The notes below the pieces were generated by a model. The model saw only the letters and a program-made list of their open reading frames with translations, was not told where the DNA came from and did not search any database. Below are positions 25,216 to 35,560 of a DNA stretch of 64,000 bases, piece by piece. The stretch lies in NCBI GenBank assembly GCA_035235625.1, contig CP141145.1, forward strand, positions 28,398,563 to 28,462,562, written 5' to 3'. How positions within the stretch are numbered: the first letter of the stretch is position 1; every line of letters begins with the position of its first letter. This DNA comes from Saururus chinensis. Taxonomy: Eukaryota > Streptophyta > Magnoliopsida > Piperales > Saururaceae. The translations under genes were made by a program, and so were the position numbers.

Positions 25216-28200
25216 TAGGAATGCTCGTGGACGTATGCAGTTTGGATGTTTGTGTGTGTCCACATCTGTTGTTCTTATATAGAGTATATAATTCTTTGTG
25301 TCTGGGGCGAATATGAACCAAGTTTTTTATTCACCCTAATGATGAGCTATAGACATGAGCATACCATTGTCCATGTCTTTCACCTTTATCTAATATTTTT
25401 ATAAATATTAATATATTACTAAATATTAGAGTAAAAAAATAAAATTCAGTATCTAAGTAAGCATGTTAGGAGAGTTCTAACATAAATCTAGTACCTAAGT
25501 AGCATGCTACATTGACCAACTTGTAAATATGAATTTAGTAATTATGTAGCATATTAGAACAGTTTTAACATATTACATATTTAATAGGCAATTTGAATTG
25601 AAATTAAATTTGGGTATTGAAGTATTTGCTTATATCTATCCGTGTCCGTTTCTGTTCATAGTGGATAGATTTAGATAAAATATGATACAGATTAAGGCAG
25701 ATACGGATGAATACAAACAAGAAGTATGTAAATGGCAAATAATGTAATATCCCTAATTTTCCTGGGTTTTGAAATTTAAATATATGAAAATTATGGTGTT
25801 TAACCTATTGACATTCTTATTAGAATAACTTTCTCCTTAGATAGAATTTGGGGCTGAAACTAATTCTATTGGAAAGTAGACAGAAAGAGCTTCGAAACGC
25901 CACCAAGAACGCACAAATCGGAGTCCGGATGAGGGAGAAACGACCGTTTGAAGTTGAACATATCGTGCAGGACCCGTTTACCCGAATTGAACACGCGAAC
26001 TGGCAGTTTAAGCTGCGATGTGGGCCCGATAAATTGATGTTCCGAAATTGGGTTTTTAAGGTCTAATTCCTCATGGGATTAGGAGCCCTAATCTCATGCC
26101 TATAAAATGCCTTCTTAAGGCACAATTTAGGGGTCTTTTTGCCCAATCAAAGTAGAGAATTGGGGCTTTTTGGAGGGGAAAAGGATGAGCCGTCATTAGA
26201 ATTTTCCGGCGAGACTCCGGTAAAGCATTGGCTATGTAGATCGACGACAAATCGGCCTGCGAGGTAGGATTTTGAATCAATATCAAAGATAGTTTATTAT
26301 TAAAATATAAATCGTTTTTATAATGTTGTGAACAGTAATATCTGCAATTACTGTTTACTTTTGGATGTTTCCTATCTGCCGGCCAGTCAGCGGCTGGCCA
26401 CCGGCCAACCGCTGGTGGCTGGACCTATTGCGAGGGAGGGTCATGCCGGTTTTGGCCGAGGCGGCTTTGGTTCCGGCGACCATGATGGCGGCGGATTTGC
26501 TGCCGCCGGTTCAGCACAGCAACAAAAAAAAAAGAGTCTTACTGCGACGCGGCCTAGCCGCCGGCCGGGGAATGGACCAGGGCCACCGGAATCGCCGGAA
26601 GATGGCGATCCGGTCAGGCCCGGCCCATCGGTCGGCCGTAGCGGCCAGCCGTCGCGACGGCACCGCCAGATTTCAAAAATAAAAAAAAAGAGACAGAAAG
26701 AAAAGGGCGGCCTTTGGCCGCCGGCTAGCCACCGGGCGGCGGCGGAAAATATGCGGTTAGTTCCGCCGTTCACCGGCGGTCCGGGAACACCTGGGCCGCC
26801 CCTCCTTCGCCGAGGTCCTGGCGGCGCCGCCAGAGGCCAAACGGCCTCTGGCCGGTCGCGGAGAAGACGACCCGCGATCCGGGTCGTCAGCCGCTGGACC
26901 GGGTCGGGTTTCCCAACCCGATTCGGTCCGGTCTGATTTGATAAAAAAAAAACAACAAATGAAGGGTTGTGAACCGGGTCCGGTTCAATATGGTTTAGGT
27001 GTGGGAAAATCCTAGAAAATTACTATTGGACCTGGAGAGGTTTGGGACTATTCTGACCGAGTTTTAGATTGGGGAAAAATCCTAGATATTATGAAATGAC
27101 ATTTTTACCCTTGATAGTTAAATCATCGTGCGAGAACCATTTGCCCGACTTCGGGGCCCTGGTTCAGGGGCCTAGGAGTTTATTTAAAAATTGAGAAAAT
27201 TCTCAATGATATTTTAATAGGTAAAATATTTATAGGCCAAATATCTTGGTGAAGAAAAATACCAATGAGTGGTTAATTGACTATTTTACCCTTGGGGTTT
27301 ATAGTAAACCATTAAGACAACCTGGGTCGGTTCAAGGGGTTCACCACCCCGTCACATGCCAGGAAAATTACACAGGGTCCATGAAGTCAAGTAGTACCCT
27401 TGAGTTTAATTTTGGTCCCATTGGATGACATTAAGGCCTTAAACCAAATGACAGAACTACCCCTATGCAAATTGGCCCGTATTCGCATGGATGCTATTAA
27501 CGGGCCAATGTAATACTGAAACATTTTGAGAGGTTAAAGACATACCCGAGTGCAGAGAGGACTATATCCAATGTTGGATAATTACTCTAATGCCCTTAGG
27601 TGCATTTCGACCAGTTTAATAAAGATTTATTAAGATAACCCAAGGAGGGTTAGGGCACAAGAGCTCGAATGATTCTTATATCATTAATGAATTCTATTAT
27701 TGATATTATGATATGCTTGAACATGTGTAGTTCTGATTGTTTATGTTGTTCTTTGTTTCGATTTTTGATATTGATGTTGTGATAGTAATTTATCACTAGT
27801 TGAAAATTATTGAAAGAATAATTACTTGGGGTTTGATAGCTTTGGATTGGGCAAGAACACCTAATCAAGATAAAGATTAAAATACCTCAGAGGGGTCTGG
27901 GACTAATTCATACAGTGAACAAAGCCTTTGACCTGGCTATTTGCCTTGGTTGATGAACCGATGACATGTCTCGAGTTGTAAACCTTAGTCTAGAAGGGAC
28001 TAATAGGGTTTGGGATAGTTATTCTGAATCCTGGCTTATAGATGAGCAAGATAGGGTTCAGAATGCTTTCCTGAGTTCTAGCTCTATTGAGGAGCCGCTG
28101 ATTTGACCGTGTAGTTACACCTCCCCATTGGAGGGAGTTCTTTGTGAGCCGGGCTCACCGCAGATCTATTGAGGATCTTTTAGTGTACACGCAATTAGGG

Positions 28201-29199
28201 TCGCTGACATCCTGCTTGGTTGGCGTCTCTGACTACTTCTGTTCAGGTGTAGTTGTGGGTCATGCCCTTCCACTCCGGTCAGGTCCTTATGGGCTAGGTT
28301 GGGAGATGGCACTTCCTGGTGGATTCCAGGGGCCTGGTGGATTCCAGGGTGTTTCTTATCATTTGTCACTTAGGTTGACATCTGATGTGTCTGTCTGTCT
28401 TTGGGATTAGACGGGAATATTAATTATCGAACGATGGTTCGAGAAATAATTAATAACATTGATTGATATTGCTTGTTTAATTAGAACAAGTGGAACGATT
28501 AAAGGACTTGCATAAAATGTAGGTTGCTTGAAAATACTTAAGCATTGCATGGGTGATGCTATGCTTCTTAGTATAGTGTAGTTTTAGACAGAGCTACGTT
28601 TGGATCCGATCTTGTTGGAAACATTGGAGATGTTGTCTGATGAGTACGTAGGCAACTAACATCGGGTGATGTTGGCTCGATCCTAAAAATATTAATAAAA
28701 CCTTTTGTCCTTTGGAAGCTCTTCTCTTGAAGGCGGAGATGCTCCATTATGGTTGTGGTTGTTGTTTGGTTTGCTTTATTGCAGATTTTCCAGGCGACGA
28801 CAAGTGAGACCAAGGCAGGCGAGCTCAAGAGGTTTCTGCATTTTTGAAACTCCGATACGTAACTGTACCTTAAGCGTGAGAGTCAACTTGTTATTTATTT
28901 TCAGACGGGTGATAGACTTGTACTTAGATGGATGAGCTGGTCTTTATGAATTTTCAGATGTTAGAGATGGTCTTTATGAATTTTCAGATGTTAAATAATA
29001 TCATATGATATGATATTCGTATTTGTGAACCCCAGTTATCATGACCTGGATATTTAATCGAATGGTTTGTTTTGTATTTAAAAAAAAAAAAATTTTACCT
29101 ACCGTTCAAGCTATTTAAAAATGCTTTTAAAAATCCAAGTTGGAACAAATAAACAGATAACCTTTTGTCCACATCCATTTTTTATCGTGAGCACTGCTA
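25216..29199. mobile_element. hAT-type non-autonomous element, split by an LTR insertion
   Basis: The outer ends are flanked by a perfect 8-bp target-site duplication, ACCACAAT, at 25208-25215 and 29200-29207. Left end TAGGAATGCTCG and right end TGAGCACTGCTA are decayed versions of the TIRs of the intact hAT element at 48439-49100 (TAGGGGTGTTCA / TGAACACCCCTA). Its interior (25440-25720) matches that element in reverse orientation, including ATGTAGCATATTAGAACAG. Without the LTR it is about 0.57 kb. It encodes no transposase. Confidence 0.85.
25743..29147 (+). mobile_element. 3.4-kb solo LTR (copy A), Tekay/Del-like Ty3/gypsy type
   Basis: Starts TGTAATATCCCTAATTTTCC and ends TCCAAGTTGGAACA, so TG..CA, with a perfect 5-bp target-site duplication AATAA at 25738-25742 and 29148-29152. 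A TATA box (TATAAAA) lies at 26101-26107, and a GC-rich block at 26400-26940. No gag-pol or partner LTR in the same orientation is present, so it is a solo LTR. A diverged inverted copy (B) lies at 35561-38929. Family placement rests on LTR length and terminal sequence only. Confidence 0.85.
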
Positions 29200-29235
29200 A
29201 CCACAATCATATGTAGTGTGCAATCTGTTCATATA

Positions 29236-29397
29236 TTCCCTCCATCTTGTATTAACAGCTTCATTTTGACAAAAATATTTGTTCCATTCCATTTTATTCA
29301 ATATAAGTAGTCTGGTATACTTTAAAAAACGTATTATAAATTTATTTTCTCTTCTTTTAACTATGGGTTTCACTTTTCAAAAATACGTACGGAGTAC
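29236..29397. mobile_element. Probable Stowaway-like MITE remnant upstream of the DIR1-like gene
   Basis: Left end ATTCCCTCCATCTTGTATTAACAG and right end ACGGAGTACTT resemble CTCCCTCCRT-type Stowaway ends, but the inverted repeats are poor. About 420 bp upstream of the TATA box. Confidence 0.45.
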
Positions 29398-29814
29398 TTT
29401 ATAAGATGGCTGATGTGTGTCATATCGGCCCCTCGCTGGGATCTGATCTGTGTAAGATAAGGCTATTATCTTTGAAAAAACAAAAACTCCACATGCAAAT
29501 CTGGCTTTACCAACGAACTCGACTGTACGTGTTCCCTGCCAAATTACAGTCTTCTGTGTCTCCGACCTTATCCAGCTCCACCACTCAACAACTGAGACAA
29601 AACCAAACTATAAAAGAAAAAACTTCACTGGGTACCATCACCCCTTGCATGAAAACCATTGGCCAGGACTCCTTGTTCTTCTCTCCCCAACTCTTTTTTT
29701 ACACCACACGAAGATCCGAACACATGTTCATCAAACCAATGCTGGCCCGTGATCCCACAATCTGCCAAAACACTCACTCACGGGCACCACCTTTCACTAG
29801 CCCGTACGTTCCTC

Positions 29815-29820
29815 TATATA
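29815..29820 (+). promoter_or_regulatory. TATA box of the DIR1-like gene
   Basis: TATATA in the context CCTCTATATAGAG, 107 bp upstream of the start codon. This spacing allows a leader of about 75-80 nt. Confidence 0.75.
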
Positions 29821-29926
29821 GAGAACTGAAACTCAAAACATCTAAGCAACGCAAAAACAGCCAGCTCAAAGTGAGTGCAGCGAGGCTTTCATATCGATCA
29901 GGGTCTGGGGAAAGAGCGAGAGGAAG

Positions 29927-30232
29927 ATGGAGAAGCTGATGAAGGCTGCGTTTTTTTTGGCTGTCATCGTTGTTGCGATGGGAAATGAAGCTTCGGCAGA
30001 GATGAAGGTCTGCAACATGTCGGAGACCGACCTGAACGCCTGCAAGCCTGCTGTGAGCAGCGGGCTGAAGCACAACCTGCCAACCAATGCCTGCTGCACA
30101 GCCCTCGCCGGTGCAGACATGGCCTGCCTCTGCGAATACAAGCGCAAGAACTACTTTGCTCTCTTTGGGATTGACCCCCAGCTGGCCATGCAGCTCCCTG
30201 AGAAGTGCAACTTGCCACCAGCCAACTGCTAA
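29927..30232 (+). CDS. DIR1: DIR1-like non-specific lipid-transfer protein (secreted, eight-cysteine)
   Basis: A single exon of 101 aa, the usual DIR1 length. Residues 1-24 form a secretory signal peptide (AAFFLAVIVVAMG core, cleavage after EASA). The mature part has the eight-cysteine pattern C29, C39, C56-C57, C67, C69, C94 and C101 (C-X9-C-X16-CC-X9-C-X-C-X24-C-X6-C). It also has the DIR1-type signatures LNACKPAV, CCTALAGADMACLCEYK and GIDPQLAMQLPEKC. In Arabidopsis, DIR1 binds lipids in the apoplast and phloem and is needed for long-distance systemic acquired resistance. The same role here is inferred, because close paralogs exist in most plants. A TATA box lies 107 bp upstream. The gene sits between two inverted copies of a 3.4-kb LTR. 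Confidence 0.92.
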   Translation: MEKLMKAAFFLAVIVVAMGNEASAEMKVCNMSETDLNACKPAVSSGLKHNLPTNACCTALAGADMACLCEYKRKNYFALFGIDPQLAMQLPEKCNLPPANC

Positions 30233-31510
30233 TAGCATTAGAGTACGTCATTATATATTAACATACATGATTATCGATATAGTTCTATATAAGTATTAAC
30301 ACGTTGGTTCTTGGCATAACTTGGTGTGCAGGGAGCACTCAGGTGGCGTGCAAATTAAAGATTTGGAAGATGTAGCGTGGGGTTCTGCGTTTGGATTTTG
30401 TTGCAGTTGTTTGTTCTTCGTCCGTATCGGTTGTTACTTTCGTGTGCTTCTGTTGCCATGAAAGTCTGTTTGTTGAGTTTGTAGCGATGTGCTGATGTTT
30501 GACTGATGGTGCCTCGTGTCTGTCCAACCATTGTTATCAAGGTGTTTGAGCATATTTTCTCATGACTATTGGTATTACTATTTCATCACCATAAAAAGCA
30601 CTACAAAAAGAAATGCCTTCACTGCTGATCGAGCTCTCTGGTTACTTGCTGACCATTGAGTACGAGTATCTGGGTACTCACAGCTAACTCAAAGAAAGTG
30701 AAAGAAGACAACTTGCTGTAACAAAAATAGATTGCGTGACGTCGAGGAATGCCAACCAATACTCGACATCGTTACATTTGTTTTTTTGGCAGTGGACGTC
30801 ACCAGCCAGCTAATTGTATCGACTATGTTACAATTGGCCATATACATGGGTTTGCATAATTTTCTATATTTCTTAGTGGAGCCTCACCGAGTTCCATGAC
30901 CAGAGTCCTGAGTCTATGACCTTGGCCGTGATCCTAACATGGCGCATAGAGACCTAGTATAGTACATGGCATGGTCCGGTAATCACGTGGTAGCTAGCTA
31001 AGCACTATGCTTATTCATTTATGTACCACTCTAGGACCCTATGCATTAGGCTTTGGTCATGGAGCCCAGCCAAGAGATTTTCCAACGTTAATATCCCTCA
31101 CGGACATAGAGTGTACATTCCAAAATCATAAGGAAAACGTTTTCATGACCGCATTTCGTGACCATGATACATACGAGTAGTAGCATAGGGCATAGAGGCG
31201 TGTTTGCCTTTCTACAATGCTAGGACTCCTATGTACCATAGTCACAGTTGCTGATCATGGAATCCAGACCGTCTTATTCGAAACTGCCGTGTGAAGGCAT
31301 CTATGAAAGCAATTTTCTGGTATAGATTGAGTGGTGCACTCTTACTCTCAAGGACAGATGATGTTATGTTCATCAATCTCACGTATGATGAGCTCAATTT
31401 GTAATCACCCATCACCCATCACCCATCGAGGGTAAACGGCCTTATCTTAAAAAAACTGTTAAGTCGGATAAGCATGAACAAATAAATCGGTGTGTGTGAG
31501 TAAATGTGTA

Positions 31511-31541
<31 letters not shown>

Positions 31542-31596
31542 TTAGGTACTCTTGAAAACTGACAAGTCCTTATCTTTGTGTTGGGTCTTCAGTACC
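30233..31596. other. 3' region of the DIR1-like gene and spacer
   Basis: Starts with the probable DIR1-like 3' UTR. A (TA)n run lies at 31511-31539. No gene or clear transposon was recognised; the sequence is mixed-composition spacer. Confidence 0.5.
31511..31539. repeat. (AT)n microsatellite
   Basis: About 14 AT units just upstream of the PP2C-leader copy. Confidence 0.9.
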
Positions 31597-31850
31597 TACT
31601 TTCTGCTTGCAAGCAATTGATATTGAAGGGTATTTGGAAAATCAATTTAAATGCTTGTAATAGAACAGGTGATAAGTTAATTATTTCCACAAGCATATTT
31701 CCAGCAACCCAACTGTTTAGTTTTGGGCTTTTGAGTTGATGAACAAAAAAGGAAAGGTTTTATTTATTTATTTTTGGAACAAGTTTAGAGTTTCCGGGGC
31801 TAATTACTAGAATACGCAACATGGATATTTGTTATTTAGGCAAATATGCA
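31597..31850 (+). pseudogene. Decayed duplicate of the PP2C 5'-leader region
   Basis: Aligns by eye along about 250 bp with 52094-52352, the leader region of the PP2C gene in this window. Shared blocks include TAGAACAGGTGA, CCAACTGTTTAGTTTTGGG, TTTTTGGAACAAGTT and TTTAGGCA. The acceptor before the leader exon (GCAG in the gene) reads GCAA here, and the downstream acceptor is lost. No PP2C coding sequence follows, so this is a non-functional fragment. Confidence 0.75.
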
Positions 31851-32922
31851 ACATGGATATCGCCTTCCCTTATCATCGAATATGGATGGGATAAGCATGG
31901 GTTACCGTGGTCTAGGGGAAATGTGTTTCAACCTGTCTTTGTTGACATGGCAATTATATACTTGGTTGAGAAGATTTAACCTTCTTCTGTGTCCGCCACC
32001 TATCTTGATACTTTCAAGATTAACGACAGACACATTTTTCTCAGAAAATTTTGACAATCAACTCTCAAAGATACCTTATAAAAGTGATCATGAGTTGGAA
32101 GCAGTGGAGCCCAAAAGGATAGGTCTTGCGGGAGGAGTATGTATTTAGTTTGCTAGTGATTAGAGGTGTGGAGCTCGAAAACTTAATGGATTCGAGGTAG
32201 GATGTCACGTCCTCAATTTTATACATGCATTTTTAAATATTTTTAGTTGAAAATATGTCCTAAAACTTTGAATAAGATGCACTAGATTAATCATTTTTTT
32301 CATGAGTTAAAAATTACTCAAAACTACATTGGGTACATGATGTTAACACTTTCACAAATCAAGGTTTATGACAATAACATAAATACATCTCTAAAATAAC
32401 TATGTAACTTTTAAATAACTACAAGATCTAAAGTTGGGTGCTTGTCTATCACGTAACACTCTATTAATATTAATATGGACAATAATTAACACTCTTCCAT
32501 GCCTAAACACAAAGCTATGAGAAAGAAATATAATTATATTATGCATAGCATGACATGACATGTTGTATAATCACTTATACTAACGATATAAATCGAATTG
32601 CAATCATGTTGGCATGACGCATATTCATGAAGTCAAAATAAAGTACTTTATGGTGTTAACCTTGTTGCTTATTTAATTTGGAGTCTTTGATTGGGTCAAT
32701 TGACTATGTTCCAAATTTAGTTTTCATTTGACATCTCTAAGTATTTCCCCCAAAATTTGGAGTCAGACACACTACCAAAATCACACTTTTGAACTCTCAT
32801 GTGTAGTTGGGTAATTTTGCTCACACAATGTTGTAAAATTTTTTTATCCGTTTCCAACATATTTTCCACTAGTTTCGTACCACATGGTGGGATTGGCATA
32901 TATATATGTTCGGGTGATAAGA
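31851..32922. other. Spacer with LTR-end-like fragment
   Basis: An ORF at 31846-32148 has no recognisable domain. From about 32205 sequence beginning TGTCACGTCCTCAATTTT looks like the terminus of a TGTCAC-type LTR, but no far end could be matched. No gene is supported. Confidence 0.45.
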
Positions 32923-34438
32923 TATAACGTCCCTTGTATTTTCGAATAAAAGAAAATATTTTTTTTGAAAACGTAGTAAAATTTAATTACAATTACCAAG
33001 GATCACCATGTACTAAAACAGTAATTACAACACACTTTGTATTATACAAAGATGTCCAAAATTGGGCATCACATGCCCTTATACATCAGTCAGTACAATA
33101 ATTTACATAAAGTACAAAAATAATAGTACAAGACTGTAAATTAAGGAAACCCTTCGTCGACTCCGTCAGATTCGAGTGATATACCTGCAGAATCTGGGGG
33201 TGGATAAGTAAATTCATACTCAGTAGGTTGAATTAAGTTCTAAAAATATACTTCATGCACGTAAGAAAATATTGTGTCCTCTTTATTTTGAAATCATTCA
33301 GAAATCTGAAAAACACAATCACAGAATGTCGCGATACCAGACGACTTACACCTGCGATCATTGGGCAACGGGAGACAGAAAGGAAAGGAATTTACCCATG
33401 ATATCCCAGTCTTGTGCACGCCAAATGCCAAATTTGGCGGTATCCAAAATCATAATAATTCTTAGTTCCGAGGAACCGAGAACTATCCAGACGGTACGAT
33501 TACCCAAAATTCGGAGAAATTTTCGAAAAGATGAGATGATTTTAAAAACAGAGCTTTGTTTTCATAAAAGCAGCAGAAAACTCTTAGCAAAACTTCAGCG
33601 AGTCAAAATCTTGGCATACGATTAGAATTTAAAGCTACCTACCTATAACGTACGTGAAGTATAAGAGAACTCCCTCATAGAAGATCCTTCCTTCGAGCAA
33701 AAAATTTGGTAGAATAACGATCCCAACGCATAGAGTACCCTCAATTTAGTGGGGTATAGCTTTTGAATGGGCTGAAACAGGTGTAAAATGGTCCAGAAAT
33801 AGTAAAAGAAGTGAAAGGGAAAGATAAGAGAAGGGGTACATTTTTCGAGGTCTTAGAGGGGTCACCTTGAGAAAATAACCCTTCCGGTGCGTAGAGCACC
33901 CTTGATTTAGTAGGAAACGGGTCTTGGATCACGTAATTTGGACTTAAAATGGGTCAGGAACGGAGAAAACAGTGAAAGGGGTTGAAAATCGGATGTGTGA
34001 AAAAAATTGGCTGGAGTGGCCTTTTATAGGGGAGGAGGGAGTGTTTTCTGGTGGGCGCCGCCACCGGAACCGGTGGGCGCATGTGACAAACGCGCGTTCG
34101 TCATGCGCGCGGTGACGAACACACGTTCGACACACAAACACACGCTCATCACGCGCGTTCATCTCGCATGACGTGCGCGTCCAGCATGCACCGCGCAGCT
34201 GAGCCGCGCGCTGCTCCGCGCCGAGCCGAGCCGATCCGAAAAAAAATTATTATTTATTTAATTTCTATAAAATTTTAAACAATCGTAACTTCCTATCCCG
34301 AACTCCGATTTGCACGTTCTTGTTACCGTTGAGTTCGTATTCTCGAACCCTATGATACTAGACCACTTATGGACAGGTTTACCCCTAACTTTGAAGTGGG
34401 TTCTGTAGGTTTAAAGCACGCTTCCCGAGGCTGTAACA
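32923..34438 (-). mobile_element. Probable solo LTR (copy C), about 1.5 kb, minus orientation
   Basis: On the minus strand it runs from TGTTACAGCCTCGG to GGGACGTTATA. It contains a TATA box (TATAAAAG, 34021-34028) and a motif like GTGCAAATCGGAGTTCGG that is also seen in copy A near 25915, so it looks like an LTR of the same broad kind. A GC-rich CGCGCG-containing block lies at 34050-34230. I could not find a clear target-site duplication, so the ends are approximate. Confidence 0.55.
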
Positions 34439-35369
34439 TTTGTTCCCCGTCTCAAATTTTTGTATTTTTTACTAATTAAGCTTGTCTTAACGGGTTATAA
34501 TCAGACTTAGGAAAAATAATAAAATTTATAAAATATCAGAAAATAAGGTTATTACATAAGATGACAAAATAAAATTATTTTTATGTCAAGAGTATACTGG
34601 GAAAATTACTAAAATAGTCCAAGTGGGCTTTCGAGGACTTTTGGAGGTACGGTCTATGCCTTTAGAACCAAAGCTGGATAAAAATGGGCAGTCTAGGATG
34701 CAACCCCTTCGGTTTAGGGTGTTTAGGTGATGTAGAAAATGATTGTTTACTTATGTAATCAAGGCCATTCAATTTACTAGAATATTGTTCGAGGCAAAAT
34801 GCTTCATGTTTACTTTTTATTGGTTTATATATTTTACTTATATATTTTATCTTCAAAGCATAAGTTTGTGGTTTAGTGTGTGTGTGAGTTATCTCACTGG
34901 AGATAAGCTCACGGGTGAGTTTGTTTTACATGAACTCTCCACCGTATGTACTTGTACACACAAGCTTTCGAGTTTGCTGATTCTTAACAAGGAGCATTTG
35001 AGAGCATATGGGATAATAATCATCCTTTGTGACACACTTGAAAGCTTTACAAGTTTGCTAGATGATGAGACTTTACTAAATTGTTATTCTAATTTGAATA
35101 ATTTTAATAACTCTACATGTGATGGTTCATGTGGTTAGAATTAATTTCCTTTGGATTTTGGTTTATATAATTGTAGCATAATTAAAAGTAGTTGATTGCT
35201 CAAGTGGGACACACTACATTTGCAAATATCCCCTTGTTGTAGCCTTGGGCTCTCTTTGGTCGAGGTCACGACAACCACTTTCTAGGTGCCACCCCTTGTT
35301 CCATTCCTTGTTTAGTATTACCATTCCTTTTGGTGAAATTCAATCTTTTTTAGTTGTTGCTGGGGTTAC
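34439..35369. other. AT-rich spacer
   Basis: No gene recognised. ORFs such as 34743-35138 are low-complexity and have no domain. Confidence 0.5.
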
Positions 35370-35555
35370 ATATGTTATAACATATATATGAGACAAATGT
35401 ACTATAATTGATTATATTATAATGATCAAAACTACATCCATTCTATGTGTGTAATTTACGTCTTAAGAGACTAGCTAGATAAGTGATGTGTCGAGTTAGA
35501 TTTAAAATTTTTTGACTTGAAAAATAGGAGCATATGTGTTCTAAAGTTTCAAGGT
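35370..35555. repeat. Left arm of an inverted repeat enclosing LTR copy B
   Basis: Its reverse complement matches 39300-39495 by eye: CACATATGCTCC..TTTTCAAGTCA here corresponds to CACATATACTCC..TTCTTCAAGTCA there, followed by ACTCGACACAT in both. The inner end lies against LTR copy B. Confidence 0.65.
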
Positions 35556-35560
35556 GAATC

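Larger units (their letters stand above)
29208..29926. other. Upstream region of the DIR1-like gene
   Basis: A probable MITE (29236-29397) is followed by about 400 bp of proximal promoter rich in CACTCAAC/ACCACAC-type sequence. It carries TATA at 29815-29820. No other gene is seen. Confidence 0.6.

Noticed and set aside
26328..26936. 202-aa Pro/Gly/Arg-rich ORF
   Set aside because: Low-complexity translation of the GC-rich block of LTR copy A. The inverted copy B does not preserve the frame.
31846..32148. 100-aa ORF after the PP2C-leader copy
   Set aside because: Does not resemble PP2C or any family I recognise, and has no splice context or neighbour to support it.
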